In this document: positions 11,705 to 25,485 of the stretch, in pieces
How positions within the stretch are numbered: position 1 is the first letter of the stretch
How the letters are laid out: each line of letters starts with the position of its first letter
Source of the DNA: Alentia gelatinosa
Lineage: Eukaryota > Annelida > Polychaeta > Phyllodocida > Polynoidae
DNA: 64,000 nt
NCBI GenBank assembly: GCA_950022655.1
Contig: OX465589.1
Coordinates: forward strand, 29,861,970 to 29,925,969
Direction: 5' to 3'
Position numbers and translations under genes: made by a program
Notes under the pieces: model-generated
Database searches by the model: none
Seen by the model: the letters and a program-made list of their open reading frames with translations, nothing else
What the model was told of the DNA's origin: nothing

Positions 11705-13509
11705 ATGCATTATTTCTGGAATTAAAAAGGAAATATGGTTAATTACACTAGTTGCATCATAAGCTATATTCGGGTGTATCGGGACCATGGCACCTTTTTC
11801 ATGCACCCTCCCAATATGTTACGACACGCACCGACGCGCACCGACGCAAACCGATACGCTACGATATGCCTTCCGACATGCTACAATATGGTAATTTTGT
11901 ATCGGCTCACGTCGGCTCGTGTCGGCGTTGGTGGGTGCTGGATCTTAGGGTTAGAGTTAGGTTTAGGGTTAGGGTTGGGGTTGAACTTAAAACGCCATTC
12001 TAACAGTATCCTGCAATACAGGTACAGGTACCGGTACAAAAATATTAAGTTCTCTGATGCATTGTAGTTTTGAAATGAATCGTTTACTAAACTGTACATC
12101 TAGATTTTGAGAATAATCAAAATTAATGTTAGCGATACACACACCACATGTGTCATTTCCTAGCAACTTTAACTAAATATCCAAGCACAGTCTACCTGAG
12201 TCGAGAGCAGACACTGCAGGATGGACACTCAAAACTCGCTCACATTTTCAGCAAAATTTGAAGCTAAGGTAATATAAATAGTAATAATACTTCCAAAATA
12301 TTCTACTTCATGTATATCCATATTTGCATCTATTAAATACTCAAGTTCAGTACTGGAAAAAAATGGGTCAAATTCGTTGTGGGTCGAGTTCCATTTACGG
12401 GTCGAGTTTGTTGTGGGTCAAGTTTTTTATTGATCGATTTCGTTGCGGGTCGAGTTTTCGAGTATTCATGAGTGACTCTAATTGGTTAAGGGTTAGGGTT
12501 AGGGTTAGGGTTAGGGTTAGGATAGGGTAAGGGTTAGGGTTAGGGTTAAGTACAGGGATAGGAATAGGGATAGGGTTAGGGAGAGGGTTAGTGATAGGGA
12601 TAGGGATAGTGTTAGTGTTAGGGTTAGGGTTGGTGTTGAACTTAAAACGCCCTTCTAACAGTTTCTTGCAATACAGGGTTAGGGTTAGGGATAGGGTAAG
12701 GGTTAGGGTTGGGATAGGGATAGGGTCAGGGTTAGGGTTAGGATAGGGTTAGGGATAGGGCTAGGGATAGGGTTAGGGATAGAGTTAGGGATAGGGATAG
12801 GGTTAGGGTTAGGGCTAGGGTTAGGGTTAGAGGGGGTGTCCCCCAAGCTCCCGATGCGAACTGACGCGCCCCGATATTGCCCTTCCGATACAAAATCCAT
12901 ATCGTAACAAAATCTTAGAGCTTATCGGGGCAGTTGGTAATTTTCTACGATAACGCTACTGACGCGGCTCAACACGCACCAACGCGAACTGATGCAAAAC
13001 CTGTATCGCAGTGTATAGATGACTCTTTTAACGGGAAATCATATGAAATAATGGATAGAAAATTATGAAATTTCAGAATCTGTAGAATGTATAATGCCAA
13101 AGCGGCTCTGCAAAAATTGTGAAATTTGATAGTAGATAAGGTCTCAAAACAATCATTTTATACTTTAACTGAGGTATCATATAATATTGTTTTGTATCTA
13201 CAGATAAAATATCAATCTTAAATATGCATTATTTCTGGAATTATAAAGGAAATATGGTTAATTACACTGGTTGCATCATAAGCTATATCGGGGTGTATTG
13301 GGACCATGGCACCTTTTTCATGCACCCTCCCAATACGTTACGATGCGCACCGACGCGCACCGACGCGAACCAATACGCAACGATATGCCTTCCGACGTGC
13401 TACGATATAGTAATTTTTTATCGGCTCACGTCGGCTCGTGTCGGCATTGGTGGGTGCAGAGTCTTAGGGTAAGAGTTAGGTTTAGGGTTAGGGTTGGGGT
13501 TGAACTTAA

Positions 13510-13868
13510 CCCTTTCATGCCGGGTGATCAAGGCATCAACCAGGGCTGGCCGGGTGATGCCTTAACGCATCATCCAGGGCTGGCCGGGTGATGCCTTAAG
13601 GCATCATTTACAAAATATTCCTTTTTTCAAATAAAATTTGAAATAATGGCTCAATAATCACGAAACTTTCACAGAATGTAGATATAATATCATATTTGAT
13701 ATTTCAGGTGAAATAGATAATAGCTTTAAGTATCACGTGTCAGGTCATGTGATGCAAATATCAAAATCTTCATAATAGGCCTATGTACCCGGCCTCTGGC
13801 GGCATTCACTGGCACTAGTCCCCGGCCCCATGACTGTACCCATGCCATGGGTACCCGGCACGATAGAG
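13510..13868. mobile_element. TTAA element family A, copy 2
   Basis: Essentially the same sequence as the copy at 2280, including its 4-bp module loss, at the same monomer position 11230 bp downstream. It is flanked by TTAA at 13506-13509 and 13869-13872. The shared private changes show it was copied by duplication of the satellite segment rather than by independent insertion. Confidence 0.8.
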
Positions 13869-13872
13869 TTAA

Positions 13873-14756
13873 CCCTTTCACGACCGCTGCTGCATATATG
13901 CAGCACCACGCCAGTACCGCTGCTGCATTTATGCAGCACCATAGGAATACCACTGCTGCATAAATGCAGCACCATGGCAGTACCGCTGCTGCATAAATGC
14001 AGCATTTTGAAACAAGAACATGTAAGACTTTATATTTCTGAAAATAATGTATCGATTTGAAAAAGATTTTTACTTGATAAAGAAAAACATATTATATATC
14101 GTATTTAACAGAATTTCTGAAGAATAGTTGCCATGGTGATGTTTATAGCCTGCTATAAATAGTTGCGAGTTGAGAAAACAAAGTCTTATGTCTACTATAA
14201 CACTGAGCGCTGTGGGCGCCACCTATTAGGCAAATCGCATTTTCATGATTTTTTCATAATATATTAATTCTACATAAAAAAGAACTTTAAAGATGTGTTC
14301 CCCACATCTTTTTATTATTATTTACTTTAAAAAACATGATGTCATCGCAATGGAAAAAAAGATACACCCCTTTGTATGTGCAGTGCTATATTGGGCCTAT
14401 GTGCAGGCTTGTGTCAATGGAGAAAAAAAAAGTCTCAAATTCTTCCTGCAATTGGAAATATTAATATAATTATTAAATATCGATCTATTTCATAATGATT
14501 GGTATGAAAATAAAGCCTGAAGTCTCTTCTTTTTTTCGGTATCATTCAAATTATATAATTATTTTTCTAAGATCTTTAAATTTGCCAATTAGTGACGCAC
14601 CCCTCTGCAGTTCGCGCCACTTTCTGACACCTGCAGAAAAGGCCGGTATTTAGACGCCTGTATGACGTGAGATGTGCGGTAGTGGTGGGAACGTTCGCTG
14701 CAGAGGGTGCAGTCGTTCACGCACTGCGCACTACACTAGGTGCGGTAGGGAAAGGG
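13873..14756. mobile_element. TTAA element family B, copy 2
   Basis: It follows family A copy 2 across a single TTAA (13869-13872) and ends at TTAA 14757-14760. It differs from copy 1 by only a handful of substitutions, for example within GATTTGAAAAAG, TATTAAATATCG and CTACACTAGG. The four 33-bp TGCTGCAT-palindrome modules are intact. Non-coding. Confidence 0.8.
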
Positions 14757-17700
14757 TTAAAACGCCATTCCAACAGTATCCTGCAATACAGGTACAGGTA
14801 CCGGTACAAAAATATTAAGTTCTCTGATGCATTGTAGTTTTGAAATGAATTGTTTACTAAGCTGTACATCTAGATTTTGAGAATAATCAAAATTAATGTT
14901 AGCGATACACACACCACATGTGTCATTTCCTAGCAACTGTAACTAAATATCCAAGCACAGTCTACCTGAGTCGAAGGCAGACACTGCAGAATGGACACTC
15001 AAAACTCGCTCACATTTTCAGCAAAATTTGAAGCTAAGGTAATATAAATAGTAATAATACTTCCAAAATGTTCTACTTCATGTATATCCATATTTGCATC
15101 TATTAAATACTCAAGTTCAGTACTGGAAAAAAAATGGGTCGAATTTGTTGTGGGTGGAGTTCCATTTACGGGTTGAGTTTGTTGTGGGTCGAGTTGATTG
15201 ATCGATTTCGTTGCGGGTAGAGTTTTCGAGTATTCATGAGTGACTCCAATTGGTTAAGGGTTAGGGTTAGGGTTAGGGTTAGGGTTAGGGTTAGGATAGG
15301 GTAAGGGTTAGGGTTAGGGTTAAGTACAGGGATAGGAATAGGGATAGGGTTAGGGAGAGGGTTAGTGATAGGGATAGGGATAGTGTTAGTGTTAGGATTA
15401 GAGTTGGTGTTGAACTTAAAACGCCCTTCTAACAGTATCCTGCAATACAGGGTTAGGGTTAGGGATAGGGTAAGGGTTAGGGTTGGGATAGGGATAGGGT
15501 CAGGGTTAGGGTTAGGATAGGGTTAGGGATAGGGCTAGGGATAGGGTTAGGGATAGAGTTAGGGATGGGGATAGGGTTAGGGTTAGGGCTAGGGTTAGGG
15601 TTAGAGGGGGTGTCCACCAAGCTCCCGACGCGAACTGATGCGCCCCGATATTGCCCTTCCGATACAAAATCCATATCGTAACAAAATCGTAGAGCTTATC
15701 GGGGCAGTTGGTAATTTTCTACGATAACACTACTGACGCGGCTCAACACGCACCAACGCGAACTGATGCAAAACCTGTATCGCAGTGTATAGATGACTCT
15801 TTTAACGGGAAATCATATGAAATAATCGATAGAAAAATTATGAAATTTCAGAATCTGTAGAATCTATAATGCCAAAGCGGCTCTGCAAAAATTGTGAAAT
15901 TTGATAGTAGATAAGGTCTCAAAACGATCATTTTATACTTTAACTGAGGTATCATATAATATTGTTTTGTATCTACAGATAAAATATCAATCTTAAATAT
16001 GCATTATTTCTGGAATTATAAAGGAAATATGGATAATTACACTGGTTGCATCATAAGCTATATCGGGGTGTATTGGGACCATGGCACCTTTTTTATGAAC
16101 CCTCCCAATACGTTACGACGCGCACCGACGCGCACCGACTCGAACCGATACGCTACGATATGCCTTCCGACATGCTACGATATGGTAATTTTGTATCGGC
16201 TCACGTCGGCTCGTGTCGGCATTGGTGGGTGCAGGGTCTTAGGGTTAGAGTTAGGTTTAGGGTAAGGGTTGGGGTTGAACTTAAAACGCCATTCTAACAG
16301 TATCCTGCAATACAGGTAGAGGTACCAGTACAAAAATATTAAGTTCTCTGATGCATTGTAGTTTTGAAATGAATTGTCTACTAAGCTGTACATCTAGATT
16401 TTGAGAATAATCAAAATTAATGTTAGCGATACACACACCACATGTGTCATTTCCTAGCAACTTTAACTAAATATCAAAGCACCGTCTACCTGAGTCGAGG
16501 GCAGACACTGCAAAATGGACACTCAAACTCACTCACATTTTCAGCAAAATTTGAAGCTAAGGTAATATAAATAGTAATAAGACTTCCAAAATATTCTACT
16601 TCATGTATATCCATATTTGCATCTATTAAATACTCAAGTTCAGTACTGGAAAAAAAATGGGTCGAATTCGTTGTGGGTCGAGTTCCAATTACGGGTCGAG
16701 TTTGTTGTGGGTCGAGTTTTTTATTGATCGATTTTGTTGCGGGTCGAGTTTTCGAGTATTCATGAGTGACTCTTATTGGTTAAGGGTTAGGGTTAGGGTT
16801 AGGGTTAGGGTTAGGGTTACGATAGGGTAAGGGTTTTGGTAAGAGTTAAGTACAGGGATAGGAATAGGGATAGGGTTAGGGAGAGGGTTAGTGATAGGGA
16901 TAGAGATAGTGTTAGTGTTAGGGTTAGGGTTGGAGTTGAACTTAAAACGCCCTTCTAACAGGATCCTGCAATACAGGGTTAGGGTTAGGAATAGGGTAAG
17001 GGTTAGGGTTGGGATAGGGATAGGGTCAGGGTTAGGGTTAGGATAGGGTTAGGGATAGGGCTAGGGATAGGGTTAGGGATAGAGTTAGGGATGGGGATAG
17101 GGTTAGGGTTAGGGCTAGGGTTAGGGTTAGAGGGGGTGTCCACCAAGCTCCCGACGCGAACTGACGCGCCCCGATATTGCCCTTCCGATACAAAATCCAT
17201 ATCGTAACAAAATCGTAGAGCTTATCGGGGCAGTTGGTAATTTTCTATGATAACGCTACTGATGCGGCTCAACACGCACCAACGCGAACTGATGCAAAAC
17301 CTGTATCGCAGTGCATAGATGACTCTTTTAACGGGAAATCATATGAAATAATCGATAGAAAATTATGAAATTTTCAGAATCTGTAGAATCTATAATGCGA
17401 AAGCGGCTCTGCAAAAATTGTGAAATTTAATAGTAGAAAAGGTCTCAAAACGATCATTTTATACTTTAACTGAGGTATCATATAATATTGTTTTGTATCT
17501 ACAGATAAAATATCAATCTTAAATATGCATTATTTCTGGAATTATAAAGGAAATATGGTTAATTACACTGGTTGCATCATGAGCTATATCGGGGTGTATT
17601 GGGCCCAGGGCACCTTTTTCCTGCACCCTCCCAATACGTTACGATGTGCACCGACGTGCACCTAGGCGAACCGATATGCTACGATATGCCTTGCGATGTG

Positions 17701-20700
17701 CTACGATATGGTAATTTTGTATCAGCTCGCGTCGGCTCGTGTCGGCGTTGGTGGGTGCAGGTTCTTAGGGTTAGAGTTAGGTTAGGGTTAGGGTTGGGGT
17801 TGAACTTAAAACGCCATTCTAACAGTATCCTGCAGTACAGGTACAGGTACCGGTACAAAAATATTAAGTTCTCTGATGCATTGTAGTTTTGAAATGAATT
17901 GTTTACTAAACTGTACATCTAGATTTTGAGAATAATCAAAATTAATGTTAGCGATACACACACCACATGTGTCATTTCCTAGCAACTTTAACTAAATATC
18001 CAAGCACAGTCTACCTGAGTCGAGGGCAGACACTGCAGAAAGGATACTCAAAACTCGCTCACATTTTCAGCAAAATTTGAAGCTAAGGTAATATAAATAG
18101 TAATAATACTTCCAAAATATTCTACTTCATGTTTATCCATATTTGCATCTATTAGATACTCAAGTTCAGTACTGGAAAAAAATGGGTCAAATTTGTTGTG
18201 GGTCGAGTTCCATTTACAGGTCGAGTTTGTTGTGGGTCGAGTTTTTTATTGATTGATTTTTGTCGCGGGTCGAGTTTTCGAGTATTCATGAGTGACTCTA
18301 ATTGGTTTAGGGTTAGGGTTAGGGTTAGGGTTAGGGTTAGGGTTAGGGTTAGGATAGGGTAAGGGTTAGGGTTAGGGTTAAGTACAGGGATAGGAATAGG
18401 GATAGGGTTAGGAAGAGGGTTAGTGATAGGATAGGGATAGTGTTAGTGTTAGGGTTAGGGTTGGTGTTGAACTTAAAACGCCCTTCTAACAGTATCCTGC
18501 AATACAGTGTTAGGGTTAGGGATAGGGTAAGGGTTAGAGTTGGGATAGGGATAGGGTCAGGGTTAGGGTTGGGATAGGGTTAGGGATAGGGCTAGGGATA
18601 GGGTTAGGGATAGAGTTAGGGATGGGGATAGGGTTAGGGTTAGGGCTAGGGTTAGGGTTAGAGGGGGTGTCCACCAAGCTCCCGACGGGAACTGACGCGC
18701 CCCGATATTTCCCTTCCGATACAAAATCCATATTGTAACAAAATCGTAGAGCTTATCGGGGCAGTTGGTAAGTTTTCTACGATAACGCTACTGACGCGGC
18801 TCAACACGCACCAACGCGAACTGATGCAAAACCTGTATCGCAGTTTATAGATGACTCTTTTAACAGGAAATCATATGAAATAATTGATAGAAAATTATGA
18901 AATTTTCAGAATCTGTAGAATCTATAATGCCAAAGCGGCTCTGCAAAAATTGTGAAATTTAATAGTAGATAAGGTCTCAAAACGATCATTTTATACTTTA
19001 ACTGAGGTATCATATAATATTGTTTTGTATCTACAGATAAAATATCAATCTTAAATATGCATTATTTCTGGAATTATAAAGGAAATATGGTTAATTACAC
19101 TGGTTGCATCATAAGCTATATCGGGGTGTATTGGGCCCAGGGCACCTTTTTCCTGCACCCTCCCAATACGTTACGATGTGCACCGACGTGCACCGATGCG
19201 AACCGATACGCTACGATATACCTTCCGACATGCTACAATATGGTAATTTTGTATCGGCTCACGTCGGCTCTTGTCGGCGTTGGTGGGTGCAGGGTCTTAG
19301 GGTTAGAGTTAGGTTTAGGGTTAGGGTTGGGGTTGAATTTAAAACGCCATTCTAACAGTATCCGGCAATACAGGTACAGGTACCGGTACAAAAATATTAA
19401 GTTCTCTGATGCATTGTAGTTTTGAAATGAATTGTTTACTAAACTGTACATCTAGATTTTAAGAATAATCAAAATTAATGTTAGCGATACAAACACCACA
19501 TGTGTCATTTCCTAGCAACTTTAACTTAATATCCAAGCACAGTCTACCTGAGTCGACGGTAGACACTGCAGGATGGACACTCAAAACTCGCTCACATTTT
19601 CAGCAAAATTTGAAGCTAAGGTAATATAAATAGTAATAATACTTCCAAAATATTCTACTTCATGTATATCCATATTTGCATCTATTAAATACTCAAGTTC
19701 AGTACTCGAAAAAAAAGGGGTCGAATTTGTTGTGGGTCGAGTTCCATTTACGGGTCGAGTTTGTTGTGGGTCAAGTTTTTTATTGATCGATTTCGTTGCG
19801 GGTCGAGTTTTCGAGTATTCATGAGTGACTCTAATTGGTTAAGGGTTAGGGTTAAGGTCAGGGTTAGGGTTAGGGTTAGGATAGGGTAAGGGTTAGGGTT
19901 AGGGTTAAGTACAGGGATAGGAATAGGGATAGGGTTAGGGAGAGGGTTAGTGATAGGGATAGGGATAGTGTTAGTGTTAGGGTTAGGGTTGGTGTTGAAC
20001 TTAAAACGCCCTTCTAACAGTATCCTGCAATACAGGGTTAGGGTTAGGGATAGGGTAGGGTTAGGGTTGGGATAGGGATAGGGTCAGGGTTAGGGTTAGG
20101 ACAGGGTTAGGGATAGGGCTAGGGATAGGGTTAGGGATAGAGTTAGGGATGGGGATAGGGTTCGGGTTAGGGTTAGGGTTAGGGTTAGAGGGGGTGTCCA
20201 CCAGATCCCGACTTGAACTGACACGCCCCGATATTGCCCTTCCGATACAAAATCCATATCGTAACAAAATTGTAGAGCTTATCGGGGCAGTTGGTAAGTT
20301 TTCTACGATAACGCTACTGACGCGGCTCAACGCGCACCGACGCGAACTGATGCAGAACCTGTATCGCAGTTTATAGATGACTCTTTTAACGGGATATCAT
20401 ATGAAATAATCGATAGAAAATTATGAAATTTTCAGAATCTGTAGAATCTTCAATGCTAAAGCGGCTCTGCAAAAATTGTGAAATTTGATATTAGATAAGG
20501 TTTCAAAACAATCATTTTATACTTTAACTGAGGTATCATATAATATTGTTTTGTATCTACAGATAAAATATCAATCTTAAATATGCATTATTTCTGGAAT
20601 TATAAAGGAAATATGGTTAATTACACTGGTTGCATCATGAGCTATATCAGGGTGTATCGGGCCCAGGGCACCTTTTTCATGCACCTTTCCAATACGTTAC

Positions 20701-23700
20701 GACGTGCACCGACGTGCACCTACACAAACCGATATGCTACAATATGCCTTGCGACGTGCTACGATATGGTAATTTTGTATCGCCTCGCGTCGGCTCGTGT
20801 CAGCGTTGGTGGGTGCAGGGTCTTAGGGTTAGAGTAAGGTTAGGGTTAGGGTTGGGGTTGAACTTAAAAAGCCATTCTAACAGTATCCTGCAGTACAGGT
20901 ACAGGTACCGCTACAAAAATATTAAGTTCTCTGATGCATTATAGTTTTGAAATGAATTGTTTACTAAACTGTACATCTAGATTTTGAGAATAATCAAAAT
21001 TAATGTTAGCGATACACACACCACATGTGTAATTTCCTAGCAACTTTAACTAAATATCCAAGCACAGTCTACCTGAGTCGAGGGCAGACACTGCAGAATG
21101 GATACTCAAAACTCGCTCACATTTTCAGCAAAATTTGAAGCTAAGGTAATATAAATAGTAATAATACTTCTAAAATATTCTACTTCATGTATATCCATAT
21201 TTGCATCTATTAAATACTCAAGTTCAGTACTGGAAAAAAATGGGTCGAATTTGTTGTGGGTCAAGTTCCATTAACGGGTCGAGTTTGTTGTGGGTCGAGT
21301 TTTTTATTGATTGATTTCGTTACGGGTGGAGTTTTTGAGTATTCAACAGTGACTCTAATTGGTTAAGGGTTAGGGTTAGGGTTAGGGTTAGGATAGGGTA
21401 AGTGTTAGGGTTAGGGTTAAGTACAGGGATAGGTATAGGGATAGGGTTAGGGAGAGGGTTAGTGATAGGGATAGGGATAGTGTTAGTGTTAGGGTTAGGG
21501 TCGGTGTTGAATTTAAATCGCCCTTCTAACAGAATCCTGCAATACAGGGTTAGGGTTAGGGATAGGGTAAGGGTTAGGTTTGGGATAGGGATAGGGTCAG
21601 GGTTAGGGTTAGGATAGGGTTAGGGATAGGGCTAGGGATAGGGTTAGGGATAGAGTTAGGGATGGGGATAGGGTTAGGGTTAAGGCTAGGGTTAGGGTTA
21701 GAGGGGGTGTCCACCAAGCTCCCGACGCGAACTGACGTGCCCTGATATTGCCCATCCGATACAAAATCCATATCGTAACAAAATCGTAGAGCTTATCGGG
21801 GCAGTTGGTAAGTTTTCTACGATAACGCTACTGACGCGGCTCAATGCGCACCGATGCGAACTGATGCAAAACTTGTATTGCAGTGTATAGATGACTCTTT
21901 TAACGGGAAATCATATGAAATAATTGATAGAAAATTGTGAAATTTTCAGAATATGTGATATCTATAATGCTAAAGCAGCTCTGCAAAAATTGTGAGATTT
22001 GATAGTAGATAAGGTCTCAAAACGATCATTTTATACTTTAACTGAGGTATCATATAATATTGTTTTGTATCTACAGATAAAATATCAATCTTAAATATGC
22101 ATTATTTCTGGAATTATAAAGGAAATATGGTTAATTACACTGGTTGCATCATAAGCTATATCGGGGTGTATTGGGACCATGGCACCTTTTTCATGAACCC
22201 TCCCAATACGTTACGACGCGCACCGACGCGCACCGACTCGAACCGATACGCTACGATATGCCTTCCGACATGCTACGATATGGTAATTTTGTATCGGCTC
22301 ACGTCGGCTCGTGTCGGCATTGGTGGGTGCAGGGTCTTAGGGTTAGAGTTAGGTTTAGGGTTAGGGTTGGGGTTGAACTTAAATGCCATTCTAACAGTAT
22401 CCTGCAATACAGGTAGAGGTACCAGTACAAAAATATTAAGTTCTCTGATGCATTGTAGTTTTGAAATGAATTGTCTACTAAGCTGTACATCTAGATTTTG
22501 AGAATAATCAAAATTAATGTTAGCGATACACACACCACATGTGTCATTTCCTAGCAACTTTAACTAAATATCAAAGCACAGTCTACCTGAGTCGAGGGCA
22601 GACACTGCAAAATGGACACTCAAACTCACTCACATTTTCAGCAAAATTTGAAGCTAAGGTAATATAAATAGTAAAAAGACTTCCAAAATATTCTACTTCA
22701 TTCATATCCATATTTGCATCTATTAAATACTCAAGTTCAGTACTGGAAAAAAAATGGGTCGAATTCGTTGTGGGTCGAGTTCCAATTACGGGTCGAGTTT
22801 GTTGTGGGTCAAGTTTTTTATTGATCGATTTTGTTGCAGGTCGAGTTTTCGAGTATTCATGAGTGACTCTTATTGGTTAAGGGTTAGGGTTAGGGTTAGG
22901 GTTAGGGTTAGGGTTACGATAGGGTAAGGGTTTGGGTAAGAGTTAAGTACAGGGATAGGAATAGGGATAGGGTTAGGGAGAGGGTTAGTGATAGGGATAG
23001 AGATAGTGTTAGTGTTAGGGTTAGGGTTGGAGTTGAACTTAAAACGCCCTTCTAACAGGATCCTGCAATACAGGGTTAGGGTTAGGAATAGGGTAAGGGT
23101 TAGGGTTGGGATAGGGATAGGGTCAGGGTTAGGGTTAGGATAGGGTTAGGGATAGGGCTAGGGATAGGGTTAGGGATAGAGTTAGGGATGGGGATAGGGT
23201 TAGGGTTAGGGCTAGGGTTAGGGTTAGAGGGGGTGTCCACCAAGCTCCCGACGCGAACTGACGCGCCCCGATATTGCCCTTCCGATACAAAATCCATATC
23301 GTAACAAAATCGTAGAGCTTATCGGGGCAGTTGGTAATTTTCTATGATAACGCTACTGATGCGGCTCAACACGCACCAACGCGAACTGATGCAAAACCTG
23401 TATCGCAGTGCATAGATGACTCTTTTAACGGGAAATCATATGAAATAATCGATAGAAAATTATGAAATTTTCAGAATCTGTAGAATCTATAATGCCAAAG
23501 CGGCTCTGCAAAAATTGTGAAATTTGATAGTAGATAAGGTCTCAAAACGATCATTTTATACTTTAACTGAGGTATCATATAATATTGTTTTGTATCTACA
23601 GATAAAATATCAATCTTAAATATGCATTATTTCTGGAATTATAAAGGAAATATGGTTAATTACACTGGTTGCATCATGAGCTATATCGGGGTGTATTGGG

Positions 23701-25187
23701 CCCAGGGCACCTTTTTCCTGCACCCTCCCAATACGTTACGATGTGCACCGACGTGCACCTAGGCGAACCGATATGCTACGATATGCCTTGCGATGTGCTA
23801 CGATATGGTAATTTTGTATCAGCTCGCGTCGGCTCGTGTCGGCGTTGGTGGGTGCAGGTTCTTAGGGTTAGAGTTAGGTTAGGGTTAGGGTTGGGGTTGA
23901 ACTTAAAACGCCATTCTAACAGTATCCTGCAGTACAGGTACAGGTACCGGTACAAAAATATTAAGTTCTCTGATGCATTGTAGTTTTGAAATGAATTGTT
24001 TACTAAACTGTACATCTAGATTTTGAGAATAATCAAAATTAATGTTAGCGATACACACACCACATGTGTCATTTCCTAGCAACTTTAACTAAATATCCAA
24101 GCACAGTCTACCTGAGTCGAGGGCAGACACTGCAGAATGGATACTCAAAACTCGCTCACATTTTCAGCAATATTTGAAGCTAAGGTAATATAAATAGTAA
24201 TAATACTTCCAAAATATTCTACTTCATGTTTATCCATATTTGCATCTATTAGATACTCAAGTTCAGTACTGGAAAAAAATGGGTCAAATTTGTTGTGGGT
24301 CGAGTTCCATTTACAGGTCGAGTTTGTTGTGGGTCGAGTTTTTTATTGATTGATTTTTGTCGCGGGTCGAGTTTTCGAGTATTCATGAGTGACTCTAATT
24401 GGTTTAGGGTTAGGGTTAGGGTTAGGGTTAGGGTTAGGGTTAGGATAGGGTAAGGGTTAGGGTTAGGGTTAAGTACAGGGATAGGAATAGGGATAGGGTT
24501 AGGAAGAGGGTTAGTGATAGGATAGGGATAGTGTTAGTGTTAGGGTTAGGGTTGGTGTTGAACTTAAAACGCCCTTCTAACAGTATCCTGCAATACAGTG
24601 TTAGGGTTAGGGATAGGGTAAGGGTTAGAGTTGGGATAGGGATAGGGTCAGGGTTAGGGTTGGGATAGGGTTAGGGATAGGGCTAGGGATAGGGTTAGGG
24701 ATAGAGTTAGGGATGGGGATAGGGTTAGGGTTAGGGCTAGGGTTAGGGTTAGAGGGGGTGTCCACCAAGCTCCCGACGGGAACTGACGCGCCCCGATATT
24801 TCCCTTCCGATACAAAATCCATATCGTAACAAAATCGTAGAGCTTATCGGGGCAGTTGGTAAGTTTTCTACGATAACGCTACTGACGCGGCTCAACACGC
24901 ACCAACGCGAACTGATGCAAAACCTGTATCGCAGTGTATAGATGACTCTTTTAACGGGAAATCATATGAAACAATCGATAGAAAATTATGAAATTTTCAG
25001 AATCTGTGAAATCTATAATGCTTAAGCGGCTCTGCAAAAATTGTGAAATTTGATTGAAGATAAGGTCTGAAAACGATCATTTTATACTTTAACTGAGGTA
25101 TCATATAATATTGTTTTGTATCTACAGATAAAATATCAATCTTAAATATGCATTATTTCTGGAATTATAAAGGAAATATGGTTAATT

Positions 25188-25378
25188 GGTAGCCCATGGC
25201 CGTAGGGTCAGGGGCGGTCATTGCTCCACCTAGCGCACTCCCTCTGTACTCGCGCTCCCTGCGCGCCCCCTCGTGCGAATCACGTGAACTATTAGGTCAC
25301 GTGGTGAAGCACGCTCTCACACTCTCTCTCACTCTCTTCTCGCGCTTCACTATGTTCAGACGCACTCCAATTTTCTCC
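25188..25378 (+). repeat. Split direct repeat A1 of the YR retrotransposon
   Basis: These 191 bp match A2 at 30011-30201 with one difference seen (CACTATGTTC against CACTACGTTC). It begins GGTAGCCCATGG and ends TTTTCTCC. It holds two CACGTG motifs (25281-25286 and 25298-25303) and a CTCTCTCTC tract, and lies directly upstream of the gag leader. It is therefore the likely promoter region, which is inferred. Confidence 0.9.
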
Positions 25379-25485
25379 GCTATTTTTGGCCTACATCGCT
25401 CGCGGCACCGGATACTCCACGAGTATCGGCCCGAGGTCGTTAAGGTTTTAAAGTACGGTTAATTGTCTGCCAGAACAACGTGAGG

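Larger units (their letters stand above)
1..25187 (+). repeat. Subtelomere-like tandem satellite, segment 1 (about 1.52-kb monomer)
   Basis: Using the landmark ATGCATTATTTCTGG (variant ATGCATTATTTATGG) as monomer start, copies begin at 1994, 4767, 6294, 7820, 10179, 11705, 13224, 15999, 17525, 19057, 20583, 22097, 23622 and 25148. Spacing is 1514-1532 bp once inserted A/B elements are subtracted. The exception is 7820 to 10179, which holds an extra half unit. Each monomer has an AT-rich unique part, a CGACGCGCAC block, two stretches of degenerate TTAGGG/GGGATA repeats, a conserved TACAGGTACAGGTACCGG patch and a GGGTCGAG iteron cluster. Everything outside the listed A/B insertions is this satellite. 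No gene is supported in it. The last monomer is cut at 25187 by the YR retrotransposon. Confidence 0.95.
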
